In this document: positions 43,599-51,963 of the stretch, one piece after another
Numbering within the stretch: the first letter of the stretch is position 1
Layout: each line of letters opens with the position of its first letter
Source: an uncultured Bacteroidia bacterium
GTDB taxonomy: Bacteria; Bacteroidota; Bacteroidia; NS11-12g; UBA9320
Direction of reading: 5' to 3'
NCBI GenBank assembly: GCA_943789165.1
Contig: CALSTB010000001.1
Span: 273,113 to 337,112, forward strand
DNA: 64,000 nt
Translations under genes and position numbers: made by a program
Notes under the pieces: model-generated
What the model was told of the DNA's origin: nothing
What the model saw: the letters and a program-made list of their open reading frames with translations, nothing else
Database searches by the model: none

Positions 43599-44998
43599 TA
43601 TTTTTTCAGTTTAAATTGAACGGATAAGTCGGTTCCCAAACCCGACATCTTTTGCGATATGTCTTTGTGCTTCATCATATCCAATGCGTCTGCATCGTAT
43701 CTCACGAGTAGTTTGAGTTTCATACGATCGTTAATGGCATAACCTGCCGAGAAATAACCGCCGTATGTCAACGACAGACGGTTGAAGCTCGATAAACGCT
43801 GCACACTCATTAAAGACAGCTCGTCATTGAGGATAGTTCCTGTACCGCCAATTAAGATTTGAATGTTCGTGTTTATTCCAGCGGATAGGTCGAATTTATC
43901 GCCTTCGTAGAACGTTTTTCCAATTGAAATTGGGATACTCATATACCGGTATCGCGGACTAGGTACGTTGTTTATCGTTGTGTCTCGATAGTTATATCGT
44001 GGGTAAGTGGTATCACCATGTGCATCAACCCGACGTACAGAATCGTAAATTTCATACGTGAACTGAGGACTGTTTTGTTGTCCTTTTTCAAGATACTTTA
44101 ATCCGGAAGCAATTTGCATCCCCTTAAACCCTGCGCCAATGTCAAATCCCAGATTTGGCAAAAAGCCTGATGATTCATTTCTTGTTCTATAAGTTGTGTA
44201 GTTAAGTATATCGCTGTTTAAGTTTTGATTTAACCTACTTCCTCCTAAGGACAAACCGATATATGGTTCAATGAAGGTTTTGTCAATATCTAAGGAGTCC
44301 ACCATTTTATCCAAGGTGATGTAAAAAGGAGTTGGACGCTGATCCACTTGTTCATCTAAAGTTAGCAACGGAGCCCCATATGGATTAAATCTCCAAGGTA
44401 TGTCTATAGCTGTTTTCGCCAAAACAGATATCAAATCACTTCGTTTTAACAATATTCTTGCAGTGCCAGAAGTATTGGGCGTTTGAGTCTTTACAGGAAT
44501 TGTACCATTACCTTTTGAGACAGTGCTTTGACCTCCTGCATTAGTGGATTTTGAAATAGCTTGTTCAGTTGATTTACCACCAGAATTCTTGTCTTTTCTC
44601 TTTTCTCTTTGTTCACTATTCTTAGAGGCTACATCAGTTCTAGTACCGCCTCCATTTTCTATGTTCTGTACTCTTTCACCTTCCGTTTCAACTTCAGCTT
44701 CAACTTCAACTTTGTCGCTTCTATTTTCTTTTTTCTCATTAACGTTCTCTTCAAGAGCAGCACCATTTTCAACAAGTGTCTGACTTACAGTAGAAGTCGG
44801 GTTTACAGTAAAATAAAGAAGTCCTAAAGCAGAAACCAGCAAAAAGCCAATACCAAACCACCACCAGGCAAAGCGTTTTTTCTTTTTCGGGTGGAGTTCG
44901 TCGAACAATCTGTTCCACTCTGAACCATCTAAAGGCAACTGCGATCCTTGCAGGTTGTCTTTAAACAAATCATCGATATGTTTCTTGTTCTTAGCCAA
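43598..44998 (-). CDS. Putative dual-membrane-spanning anti-sigma factor (Dma-like): cytoplasmic N-term, TM, disordered linker, outer-membrane barrel
   Basis: A 466-residue protein without a signal peptide. Residues 1-43 are charged (DDLFKDNLQG, SEWNRLFDELHPKKKKR) and should lie in the cytoplasm; 45-63 is a membrane helix (WWWFGIGFLLVSALGLLYF) with positive residues on the inner side; 65-181 is a disordered Glu/Lys/Ser/Gly/Thr-rich linker; about 243-466 reads as an outer-membrane barrel (EPYIGLSLGGSRL, LGFDIGAGFKGMQIASGLKY, YMSIPISIGKTFY, YGGYFSAGYA, LSVQFKLKK). One chain would touch both membranes, as reported for Bacteroides dual-membrane-spanning anti-sigma factors. It overlaps the ECF sigma gene by eight bases, which supports a role in sensing at the outer membrane and controlling that sigma. 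Inference, not shown. Confidence 0.75.
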   Translation of the reverse strand: MAKNKKHIDDLFKDNLQGSQLPLDGSEWNRLFDELHPKKKKRFAWWWFGIGFLLVSALGLLYFTVNPTSTVSQTLVENGAALEENVNEKKENRSDKVEVEAEVETEGERVQNIENGGGTRTDVASKNSEQREKRKDKNSGGKSTEQAISKSTNAGGQSTVSKGNGTIPVKTQTPNTSGTARILLKRSDLISVLAKTAIDIPWRFNPYGAPLLTLDEQVDQRPTPFYITLDKMVDSLDIDKTFIEPYIGLSLGGSRLNQNLNSDILNYTTYRTRNESSGFLPNLGFDIGAGFKGMQIASGLKYLEKGQQNSPQFTYEIYDSVRRVDAHGDTTYPRYNYRDTTINNVPSPRYRYMSIPISIGKTFYEGDKFDLSAGINTNIQILIGGTGTILNDELSLMSVQRLSSFNRLSLTYGGYFSAGYAINDRMKLKLLVRYDADALDMMKHKDISQKMSGLGTDLSVQFKLKK

Positions 44999-45566
44999 TG
45001 TTTAGTTGTTCTTTCACCAGTTTTTTAAGCATCATGCGCGCTCTAGCCAATTGTGACTTAGACGTACCTGTGCTTATTTTTAATTCTTTCGCAATATCAT
45101 TATGCGAATATCCTTCAATCGCATATAAGTTAAATACCATTCTATATCCATCCGGAAGCTGAGCGATAATCTTGTATAAATCGCTCAGCCTGACTTCTTC
45201 GTCATCTTCCAAATTAAGTATATAGCTAGTATCATCATTTCCATATTCGTGCACTTTTTCAGAATCTTCGAAGTGCAAATATTTTGTACTCTTTTTAAAG
45301 TGGTCGATGGATGTATTGATCATCAACCTAGTCATCCAAGTTTCAAGCGTACTCGTGCCTTTAAAGTTTTCAATGCGTTGAAATACTTTTATAAATCCTT
45401 CATGGAGCGCATCTTTTGCGTCCTCCATATTTGAGCAATATCTAGCACATACCCCTAACATTTTGGGTGCATAATTTTCAAATAATATCTTTTGGGCACG
45501 TGAATCATTGTCAATACAGGCAGATATGATGTCCTGTTCGCTTGCCAAGTTTCTTTCTTTACCCAT
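44991..45566 (-). CDS. ECF-type RNA polymerase sigma-70 factor
   Basis: A 191-residue sigma factor with regions 2 and 4 only. Region 2: AQKILFENYAPKMLGVCARYC, NMEDAKDALHEGFIKVF and LETWMTRLMINTSIDHFKK. Region 4: LPDGYRMVFNLYAIEGYSHNDIAKELKISTGTSKSQLARARMMLKK with the helix-turn-helix. It directs RNA polymerase to a special promoter set, probably including its own operon. Overlapped by the Dma-like gene, the usual position of an anti-sigma gene. A -7-like AACCTTTG lies 17 bases before the ATG. Confidence 0.95.
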   Translation of the reverse strand: MGKERNLASEQDIISACIDNDSRAQKILFENYAPKMLGVCARYCSNMEDAKDALHEGFIKVFQRIENFKGTSTLETWMTRLMINTSIDHFKKSTKYLHFEDSEKVHEYGNDDTSYILNLEDDEEVRLSDLYKIIAQLPDGYRMVFNLYAIEGYSHNDIAKELKISTGTSKSQLARARMMLKKLVKEQLNIG

Positions 45567-45705
45567 TAGTCTATGGAATCAACCAAAGGTTGCATCATCA
45601 AACATAAAAGTTTGAAAATTTCTTTACGGGCTGTAGAATAGATTGTTATTCAAGTCGTTACGCTGCCTGACCTGAATGGAATACAGTTATATTTTGATTA
45701 AGAAT

Positions 45706-45939
45706 TTACAAATCCCAAACCGAACGGCGAGATTTTCCCATTTGATTTCGTATTTCGAGCCAAAACGCCACAAAAAGGTAGATCAAAATGGGCGAGCCAA
45801 AAGTGATAAAAGAGAGATAAATGAAGTAAAGCCGAATCCTAGAATCTTGTAATCCGAGTTTTTCACCTAAGTAGGCACACACGCCAAAGAAGCGCTGTTC
45901 TATAATGAACTTCCATGTTTTTAAAAACTTTTGTTTCAT
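45706..45939 (-). CDS. PspC-domain protein
   Basis: A 77-residue membrane protein matching the PspC domain: FGVCAYLGEKLGLQDSRIRLYFIYLSF followed by a second helix (GSPILIYLFVAFWLEI), given here as FGVCAYLGEKLGL and ILIYLFVAFWLEI. PspC proteins take part in envelope-stress responses in other bacteria. It begins one base after the DUF2851 gene stop, so the two are co-transcribed. The family link is clear; the role in this organism is not. Confidence 0.85.
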   Translation of the reverse strand: MKQKFLKTWKFIIEQRFFGVCAYLGEKLGLQDSRIRLYFIYLSFITFGSPILIYLFVAFWLEIRNQMGKSRRSVWDL

Positions 45940-45940
45940 G

Positions 45941-47215
45941 TTACGGCTGTGTCAATATTTGGTGCCCGATTTGGCAGTTTAAACAGTCCTTAAAAGTACA
46001 AAACTTCTCATGCATGTGCAACACTCCCTGACTGTGTAAAGCACTGTCAAGATCAAATCCCTGTTTTTGAAAATAATGGGTTATAGAATTTTGTTCTGGG
46101 GCGATTTCTGTCATTAACGTCAAACATCTATCTTGGAGTGGTAAGTCATTCCGGTGAAGCGCATAACAGTAGACCACAGGAACAATTGCATTGATCAAGA
46201 TGTTGTGATACAAACCTTGTCCAATCGACTTCTTTCTGGGTTTCGATTCAACATCAAAGCGGTAGTGATTCGACCAATAGGGATTGGGTTGACAATCAAA
46301 AATGGGTTTCAGTGAATCATAGCGCATATGTTCAAGTACGGTTGCAAAAAGTGACTGTTGAGATGGTATCATAGCAGCTAGTTGACCAATCCGTATGGTC
46401 GGAAAATTCGTTGGCCGAAGGCGTAAAAACTTCCAATGTTCAATGGGAATGGTATCAAGACTGTGTTTCTTCGACAGAAACGCATATTCCTGATACAGGT
46501 GTTTGCCGTAGTCGTCTTTAAGTTGAGGGTTTAAGAAACCTGCGCAGCCAAACAACAACGCTTCTGTAACATACTCGATATTGGTATATTTTGAGAGTAG
46601 TCGCGTCGGGACTTGTTTCGACAGTAACTCGAACGGCAGCTTGTTTACACGCATGCCAAATGCCCGGGATATCATTTGATACAGGACTTCCTGCCAGTCG
46701 TTTTGGCAAGTTTGTAGTTTTTGAAAAATGGGTATAGACTTCGCCTCAAGCCTGTCGATGGCGCGCGCTTCGATGGTAAGGAGTTTTGTTTGAGATGCAA
46801 CCTTAGACAAAACCATTTCACATGGTATTTTGTGGCTGTTGTTGGTGAGCGCATCATACGTTGTGATTAAACTTTTTGAGATTCGGGTATTTAATGCCAG
46901 ACAAGGAATGATTGTCCCATTGGTACGCGTTACGTCAGCATCGTAAGTATACACTACGTGTAGGATTGTGCCGTCATAAGTCGAATCTAGGTGGTGGTTG
47001 TGTTTGAACCAATCGCTGCTATTGATATGGATTTCAACTTGTCCGGCCCATTTTTCACCATCGATGGCAATCAACGCGTTTTGAAAATCGGGACCACCGT
47101 CGTGGTGCGCAGATCCTCTTTTGTGAATGCTAATGGAATGACCAGAAACTGTTTTTAAATCAGTGTGGTCGAATTGGGCAGTTTGCCAGATATAATGCAG
47201 GAAAGATTCTTTCAA
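45941..47215 (-). CDS. DUF2851 family protein
   Basis: A 424-residue soluble protein typical of DUF2851, a Bacteroidota/Chlorobi family of unknown role. Recognisable parts are the N-terminal HYIWQTAQFD, HHDGGPDFQNALIAIDG, GQVEIHINSSDWFKHNHH (a conserved His/Asp-rich block that looks like a metal or nuclease-like site), and the C-terminal CTFKDCLNCQIG with three Cys. Lies between pyrF (17-base gap upstream) and pspC (one base). No function can be assigned from sequence. Confidence 0.88.
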   Translation of the reverse strand: MKESFLHYIWQTAQFDHTDLKTVSGHSISIHKRGSAHHDGGPDFQNALIAIDGEKWAGQVEIHINSSDWFKHNHHLDSTYDGTILHVVYTYDADVTRTNGTIIPCLALNTRISKSLITTYDALTNNSHKIPCEMVLSKVASQTKLLTIEARAIDRLEAKSIPIFQKLQTCQNDWQEVLYQMISRAFGMRVNKLPFELLSKQVPTRLLSKYTNIEYVTEALLFGCAGFLNPQLKDDYGKHLYQEYAFLSKKHSLDTIPIEHWKFLRLRPTNFPTIRIGQLAAMIPSQQSLFATVLEHMRYDSLKPIFDCQPNPYWSNHYRFDVESKPRKKSIGQGLYHNILINAIVPVVYCYALHRNDLPLQDRCLTLMTEIAPEQNSITHYFQKQGFDLDSALHSQGVLHMHEKFCTFKDCLNCQIGHQILTQP

Positions 47216-47232
47216 GGAGGGGGTTTATTCCC

Positions 47233-48030
47233 TCAAAGATATGTCGCCATTTCAGCTTGTAAAGAACGAGCCTCCGCACGCGCTGCTTCAGCAAACCCTT
47301 CGTCGCTCGACTTATAAATAATGCCTCTGGATGAGTTGACAAGCAGACCACAATTGGCATTAATTCCGAAAGTAGAGACTTCGCTAAGACTTCCGCCTTG
47401 GCTTCCGACTCCTGGAACTAATAAAAAGTGGTTCGGAACGATGGCACGTATTTCTTTCAGCTTTTCGGCCTGCGTAGCACCAACGACAAACATCATGTTG
47501 TCGGGGTTTCCCCAAGTCGCCGCTTTTTCGATGACGGTTTCATATAATTGACCATTACCCGTTGACAGATGTTGAAAATCTTTACTGCCTGCATTTGAAG
47601 TCAAACCTAAAACAATCACCACTTTACCATAACTTAAGAAAGGTTCAACAGAATCTTGACCCATGTACGGACTTACCGTAAGGCTGTCGAAATCCATGTT
47701 TTTAAGAAACGCTTTGGCATACATTTTACCGGTGTTTCCGATATCACCTCGTTTGGCATCGGCGATGGTAAAGCAATTATCAGGAATCAACTCCAAGGTC
47801 TTTTCCATGATGGTCCAACCTTCTGCACCATACTGCTCATAAAACGCTGTGTTGATTTTATAAGAGACGGCGTAGTCATGTGTAGCCTCAATAATTGCTT
47901 TGTTAAACGTTAATATGGAGTCCGTAGTCTTAGGTAGGTGACTTGGCAGCTTTTCGATGTCGGTGTCAAGCCCCACACACAAATAACTTTTTTTAGCCTG
48001 AATTTGCTGGATTAAATCGGAGACAGTCAA
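47233..48030 (-). CDS. pyrF: Orotidine 5'-phosphate decarboxylase (type 2)
   Basis: A 265-residue enzyme of UMP synthesis (OMP to UMP plus CO2). Motifs: YLCVGLDTDIEKLP, YKINTAFYEQYG (substrate Lys), TIADAKRGDIGNT (the DxKxxD catalytic array) and LVPGVGSQGG (phosphate loop), with the final NSSRGIIY. The long type 2 form is normal in Bacteroidota. The start is TTG at 48030 (no upstream ATG in frame before a stop and the family begins here); a -7-like TATCTTCG lies about 15-20 bases upstream. Confidence 0.95.
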   Translation of the reverse strand: MTVSDLIQQIQAKKSYLCVGLDTDIEKLPSHLPKTTDSILTFNKAIIEATHDYAVSYKINTAFYEQYGAEGWTIMEKTLELIPDNCFTIADAKRGDIGNTGKMYAKAFLKNMDFDSLTVSPYMGQDSVEPFLSYGKVVIVLGLTSNAGSKDFQHLSTGNGQLYETVIEKAATWGNPDNMMFVVGATQAEKLKEIRAIVPNHFLLVPGVGSQGGSLSEVSTFGINANCGLLVNSSRGIIYKSSDEGFAEAARAEARSLQAEMATYL

Positions 48031-48065
48031 GAGTAAAAATTTTGGCGAAGATAGGGAACATTGGT

Positions 48066-48896
48066 TTATTGAATAATTACTTTCCGTGTTTGAAGACCGT
48101 TGTTTGTTTTAATTACTAACTGATAAATTCCAGGCTTAAGGTGCCTTGTATTAACTGTGTTCATCGTACTTGAAATTTGTTGCGATAAGATTTGTTCGCC
48201 ATTGCTGGAAAACAAAGAAATCGTTCCTGAGGAGTTTGAAATTCCTGCAACTTTGAAGGAATACGTAGTCGGATTTGGGCTTATGGATACCGATTTCTCT
48301 TCCATATCTTCCACAGATATGTAGCGAGTAACTACAACAAGTTGAAGACATTCATTTGAGAAATTACCTGATTGGTCATTTGTAATATATTCAATAGCGT
48401 AATTTCCTACTTGATTGAAATTTACATCACTAAAAAACACCTTCAGCGAGTCCTTCAATAAATCTGGTGAGCTGTAATTATCTCGAAGGATTAAATACTT
48501 AGTTAAATCAATTTTACTGAACAGCTGCACCTTTACAATTAACGGATCACTTGTTATCGTCGGAGGCGTGGTGTCACCAACAATCACCCAACGGATTTTT
48601 GTGGATTGATTTCCTGCCGAGTCGATTGCTAAATATCGATCTGAATATATTCCAATAGCAAAGGGGTTCACATTAGAAAAGCGTGTTAAAGAAAGCTGTG
48701 AGCTGTCAGAAACATTATCTTTTACTGAGGCCCTAACAGGGGAATACATTAAGTTCACTTCATGAAATATGGTGTCTTCGGTGTTAAGGTCAATAACCGG
48801 AGGAATGGTATCCTTGACTTGCGACATCGCGTAAGTCCATTGAAAGAATACAAACATGCCAACAGCAATTTTAATTGAGGTTTTCAATTTAGGCAT
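48066..48896 (-). CDS. T9SS-secreted protein with two Ig-like (HYR/DUF5011-type) domains
   Basis: A 276-residue exported protein: signal peptide ending near residue 26 (YAMS), two tandem beta-sandwich domains each opening with a D.(T/I)PP.I motif (KDTIPPVIDL, GDTTPPTITSDP) and holding DSAGNQS or NDQSGNFSN, and a T9SS sorting domain (VSISPNPTTYSFKV, GIYQLVI, RKVIIQ) from about residue 200. Small for a T9SS cargo. No enzymatic motif; likely a surface or matrix component. Single gene between pyrF and the methyltransferase. Confidence 0.85.
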   Translation of the reverse strand: MPKLKTSIKIAVGMFVFFQWTYAMSQVKDTIPPVIDLNTEDTIFHEVNLMYSPVRASVKDNVSDSSQLSLTRFSNVNPFAIGIYSDRYLAIDSAGNQSTKIRWVIVGDTTPPTITSDPLIVKVQLFSKIDLTKYLILRDNYSSPDLLKDSLKVFFSDVNFNQVGNYAIEYITNDQSGNFSNECLQLVVVTRYISVEDMEEKSVSISPNPTTYSFKVAGISNSSGTISLFSSNGEQILSQQISSTMNTVNTRHLKPGIYQLVIKTNNGLQTRKVIIQ

Positions 48897-48963
48897 GATT
48901 GAGATTTGATTAAGTTACAAGATAAAGAAAAACCAAGTTGCGTTTGGACAATGAGATTAAATA

Positions 48964-49671
48964 TTACAATCCCAATACAAACACTGCGGGCCTTTTATGG
49001 AGCCGGTCCTCTTTGTCTGACCACTCGTTCAACTTCATCGTGGTGATGTTTTCGGTGTCTAATGTAAGGTCAACTGCCACGCACAATTTGGTGTCGCTGG
49101 GGAATTGTTGTTTTAATTCTGCTATAAAAGCCGCGTTGCGATATGGAGTCTCAATAAAGATTTGCGTTTCGTTTCTTGACAAATCACTGAGGGCTTGTTT
49201 CAGCTTTTTGCGTTTGAGTTGTTGGTCGTACGGCAAGTATCCATGAAACCTAAACGATTGTCCGTTGAAACCAGAAGCCATTAATGCCATCATGATGGAC
49301 GAGAACCCGACCAGTGGCACAACTTCAATACATTTTTTGTGGGCAATACGCACCAACTGATGACCAGGATCCGCGACGCATGGTAGGCCGGCATCTGAGA
49401 TCAGTCCAATATCTTTCCCTTTGTCACAGGCTTTAAGATAGGATGGAAAATCTTGAGGATCGGCTTGCTTATCCATGAAATGGAAAATGAAATCATTCTG
49501 ATGAATGGGTGATTCTATGGCTTTTAAAAAAGCCCTAGTGGGTTTTTCATTCTCAATGATAAACTCATCCAATCGGTGAATAATATCAAGATTGTATTTA
49601 GGAAGAAAATCGTTATTTCCATTTCCCAAAAAATTTGGGATGAGGTACAACTTACCTTTTTTATCCGCCAT
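48964..49671 (-). CDS. SAM-dependent methyltransferase, RsmI-like (tetrapyrrole methylase fold)
   Basis: A 235-residue member of the tetrapyrrole methylase superfamily: GKLYLIPNFLG, IGLISDAGLPCVADPGHQLV (the ISDAG.P...DPG motif of RsmI), VVPLVGFSSIMMALMASGF and FIETPYRNAAF. RsmI 2'-O-methylates C1402 of 16S rRNA. This is a shorter Bacteroidota paralogue type, often annotated only as SAM-dependent methyltransferase, so the RNA target is uncertain. Starts one base after the tail-specific protease gene, one transcript. Confidence 0.87.
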   Translation of the reverse strand: MADKKGKLYLIPNFLGNGNNDFLPKYNLDIIHRLDEFIIENEKPTRAFLKAIESPIHQNDFIFHFMDKQADPQDFPSYLKACDKGKDIGLISDAGLPCVADPGHQLVRIAHKKCIEVVPLVGFSSIMMALMASGFNGQSFRFHGYLPYDQQLKRKKLKQALSDLSRNETQIFIETPYRNAAFIAELKQQFPSDTKLCVAVDLTLDTENITTMKLNEWSDKEDRLHKRPAVFVLGL

Positions 49672-49672
49672 G

Positions 49673-51760
49673 TTACATCAATTCTTCAGCAACCTGTATA
49701 GTTTCATACAAATAGATGTCTTTTCGTAATGATTTATGCCAATCATTTGCGCGTTCCATCTTGGTTGAATCCGCTTTTAAGTCGTCGGTATCGGCTTTTA
49801 AACTGAATATTTTCATTTCGTCAAAGGACTTAAACAACTTCGAGTATTCATCCGAAATTTCTTTCTGTGCCTTAGTTTCAGCCTGATATTCTGCCAAGTT
49901 TAAAGTGAAGATATGTTTGTCGCGTTGTTCCTTCCAACGTTGTGCATTCTTATCAATTTCATTAAATACCGAGTTGTTTTCAATTCGCTTTTGACTTGAT
50001 TTTATAACCGATTTGAATTTAGGCTTGTCGGTTACGTCAACTACATATTCTGCAGGTTCAATTTTATCCCACTCTAAACTGTAGTGTTGTTCTTTTTCTC
50101 CGGTAGGAATATATGTATAGTTGTCAGGCCAAATAATATCAGGAGTAACTCCTTTTAATTGGGTGGTACTTCCATCTATTCTATAGAACTTCTGAGTAGT
50201 TATTTTAAGCGCGCCTAAATCTGGATATCCCGTCCCTCTAAGCGTTCTGTTTAAATCAAAGAATTGCTGCACACTGCCTTTTCCGTGGGTAGTATGGGAC
50301 CCAACAATGATGCCTCGGCCGTAATCTTGAATCGCAGCCGCTAAAATCTCACTTGCGGAAGCACTAAACTCGTTTACCATAATAACAACAGGCATGTCCC
50401 AAATCTTCCCACCGCTTTCATCTTCTAAAATTCTTGGTGGATAGTTTCTCGCTTTCACTTGAACCACAGGGCCTTTGTCGATGAAGTAACCAGCAATGTC
50501 AACCACATCCTGTAATGAGCCACCACCATTATTACGCAAATCAAATATGAGTGATTTTGCTCCTTCTTTTTGAAGCTTTTTTAATTCTCGTTTAACATCT
50601 TTAGAACTCGATGGTCCACCTTCACCGTTAAAGTCTGCATAGAAACTTGGCAGGTATAAATATCCCACTTTTTTATTTGAAGCGTCTTTCAGCATCACAG
50701 ATTTGGCATAAGTCTCTTCAAGCTTAACAACATCTCGAATGATGGGTATCACCACAACGGTACCATCTGGTTTTTTAACAGTCAACCTAACCTCAGTTCC
50801 TTTATCTCCGCGAATCAGTTTTACGGCGTCATCGATACGGGCATTGACAATATCAACAGCTTCACCATCACCTTGCGCCACTTTTAGGATTAAGTCGTTT
50901 GCTTTGAGCTGACCTTGTAAGGCAGAAGGCGAACCAGGAACTATAGACGTTACCCTGATATAACCATCTTTCTCTTGGAGTTGTGCCCCTATTCCTTGCA
51001 ATTGACCACTCATTCGTATGTCAAAATTCTCCTTATCTGCAGGAGGGAAATACGTGGTGTGAGGATCGTATAAAGTAGTTATCGCGTTTACATAAGTGGA
51101 TAATCGCTCTTTACGATCTAGTTTATTTAAGCGTTCAAACCAATCGTCGTGATTTTTTAAAACGGCTTCACGCGTTTCTTTTTCAATCGTTTCCAATGAT
51201 TTGATTTCATCAGTATTGGTGGAGTCTGCTTCTTTTGCTTTTTCAATGTCTAATGCTGTGGCAACGCGAGTAAGCACGTTGTACTTCAGATACTTTCTCC
51301 AACGTTCTTTCATTTCCGCTGCGTTCGCTGCATAAGGAATGTCCTCGCCAAAATCCACGGTTTCCTTTTCGGTAAAATCAAATGGCGTAGCCAATATTTC
51401 GCGGTAATACGTTTGGCACTCTTTCACTCTTTTGCTTACAAGCGCTAACGTGTTGTCGAAGAACACATAACTCCCAGCCTCTGTTTGGTCATCAATTAGT
51501 TGTCTGTTGACTTTTAATAATTCAACATCTTCAGCCAACAAAAACCGTTTGTTACCATCTACAAAATCTAAATAATTGTCGAAGGCCTTTTCACTCAATT
51601 CATCGTTCATCTCCAATGGAGCAAAATGCATGTAATCAAGATTTTCCTTAATTACCTTTAACAATACCTCTTCACCCGTATCATTTTGCTTTAATAGAAA
51701 ACCCCAGCTAATTAAAGCTACGGGTACCACAATCATTGATATTTTTATAAACCTTCTCAT
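49673..51760 (-). CDS. prc: Tail-specific (carboxy-terminal processing) protease, S41 family
   Basis: A 695-residue periplasmic protease anchored by an N-terminal helix (ISMIVVPVALISWGFLL). An N-terminal helical domain (about 40-230) is followed by a PDZ domain (about 240-330, IRVTSIVPGSPSALQG), the S41 catalytic domain with NEFSASASEIL (Ser468) and THGKGSVQQ (Lys494) as the Ser-Lys dyad, and a DUF3340-like C-terminal helical domain, the Prc/Tsp order. It degrades or trims C-termini of envelope proteins. Divergent from the M13 peptidase; a dyad lies in the gap. Confidence 0.93.
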   Translation of the reverse strand: MRRFIKISMIVVPVALISWGFLLKQNDTGEEVLLKVIKENLDYMHFAPLEMNDELSEKAFDNYLDFVDGNKRFLLAEDVELLKVNRQLIDDQTEAGSYVFFDNTLALVSKRVKECQTYYREILATPFDFTEKETVDFGEDIPYAANAAEMKERWRKYLKYNVLTRVATALDIEKAKEADSTNTDEIKSLETIEKETREAVLKNHDDWFERLNKLDRKERLSTYVNAITTLYDPHTTYFPPADKENFDIRMSGQLQGIGAQLQEKDGYIRVTSIVPGSPSALQGQLKANDLILKVAQGDGEAVDIVNARIDDAVKLIRGDKGTEVRLTVKKPDGTVVVIPIIRDVVKLEETYAKSVMLKDASNKKVGYLYLPSFYADFNGEGGPSSSKDVKRELKKLQKEGAKSLIFDLRNNGGGSLQDVVDIAGYFIDKGPVVQVKARNYPPRILEDESGGKIWDMPVVIMVNEFSASASEILAAAIQDYGRGIIVGSHTTHGKGSVQQFFDLNRTLRGTGYPDLGALKITTQKFYRIDGSTTQLKGVTPDIIWPDNYTYIPTGEKEQHYSLEWDKIEPAEYVVDVTDKPKFKSVIKSSQKRIENNSVFNEIDKNAQRWKEQRDKHIFTLNLAEYQAETKAQKEISDEYSKLFKSFDEMKIFSLKADTDDLKADSTKMERANDWHKSLRKDIYLYETIQVAEELM

Positions 51761-51799
51761 TTCTATACTACATTATTGGTGGTTGGTTGGTACAGCAAA

Positions 51800-51831
51800 G
51801 CACGTAATTTTTAGTCTAAACTAAAACGTGC
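51800..51831. promoter_or_regulatory. Inverted repeat between divergent protease genes
   Basis: GCACG (51800-51804) plus TTTTAGT (51809-51815) pair with ACTAAAA (51820-51826) plus CGTGC (51827-51831); only the four bases TAAT on the left arm are unpaired. It lies 40 bases upstream of prc and 130 upstream of the M13 gene, a fitting place for an operator. Confidence 0.45.
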
Positions 51832-51963
51832 ATTTAAAGTTCAACAAACTATTAACGTAAGTTAGCACAAAAGCGTTCGTCTGTCTGTGTTTTTTCGACG
51901 TTAAAGGAATTTTGACCGATTAAATATTCCTGCTCTTTTAAAAGTATTTTATTTGTATACGAA

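Noticed and set aside
45249..45434. 61-codon plus-strand frame inside the sigma factor gene
   Set aside because: Shadow of a strongly conserved ECF sigma coding sequence.
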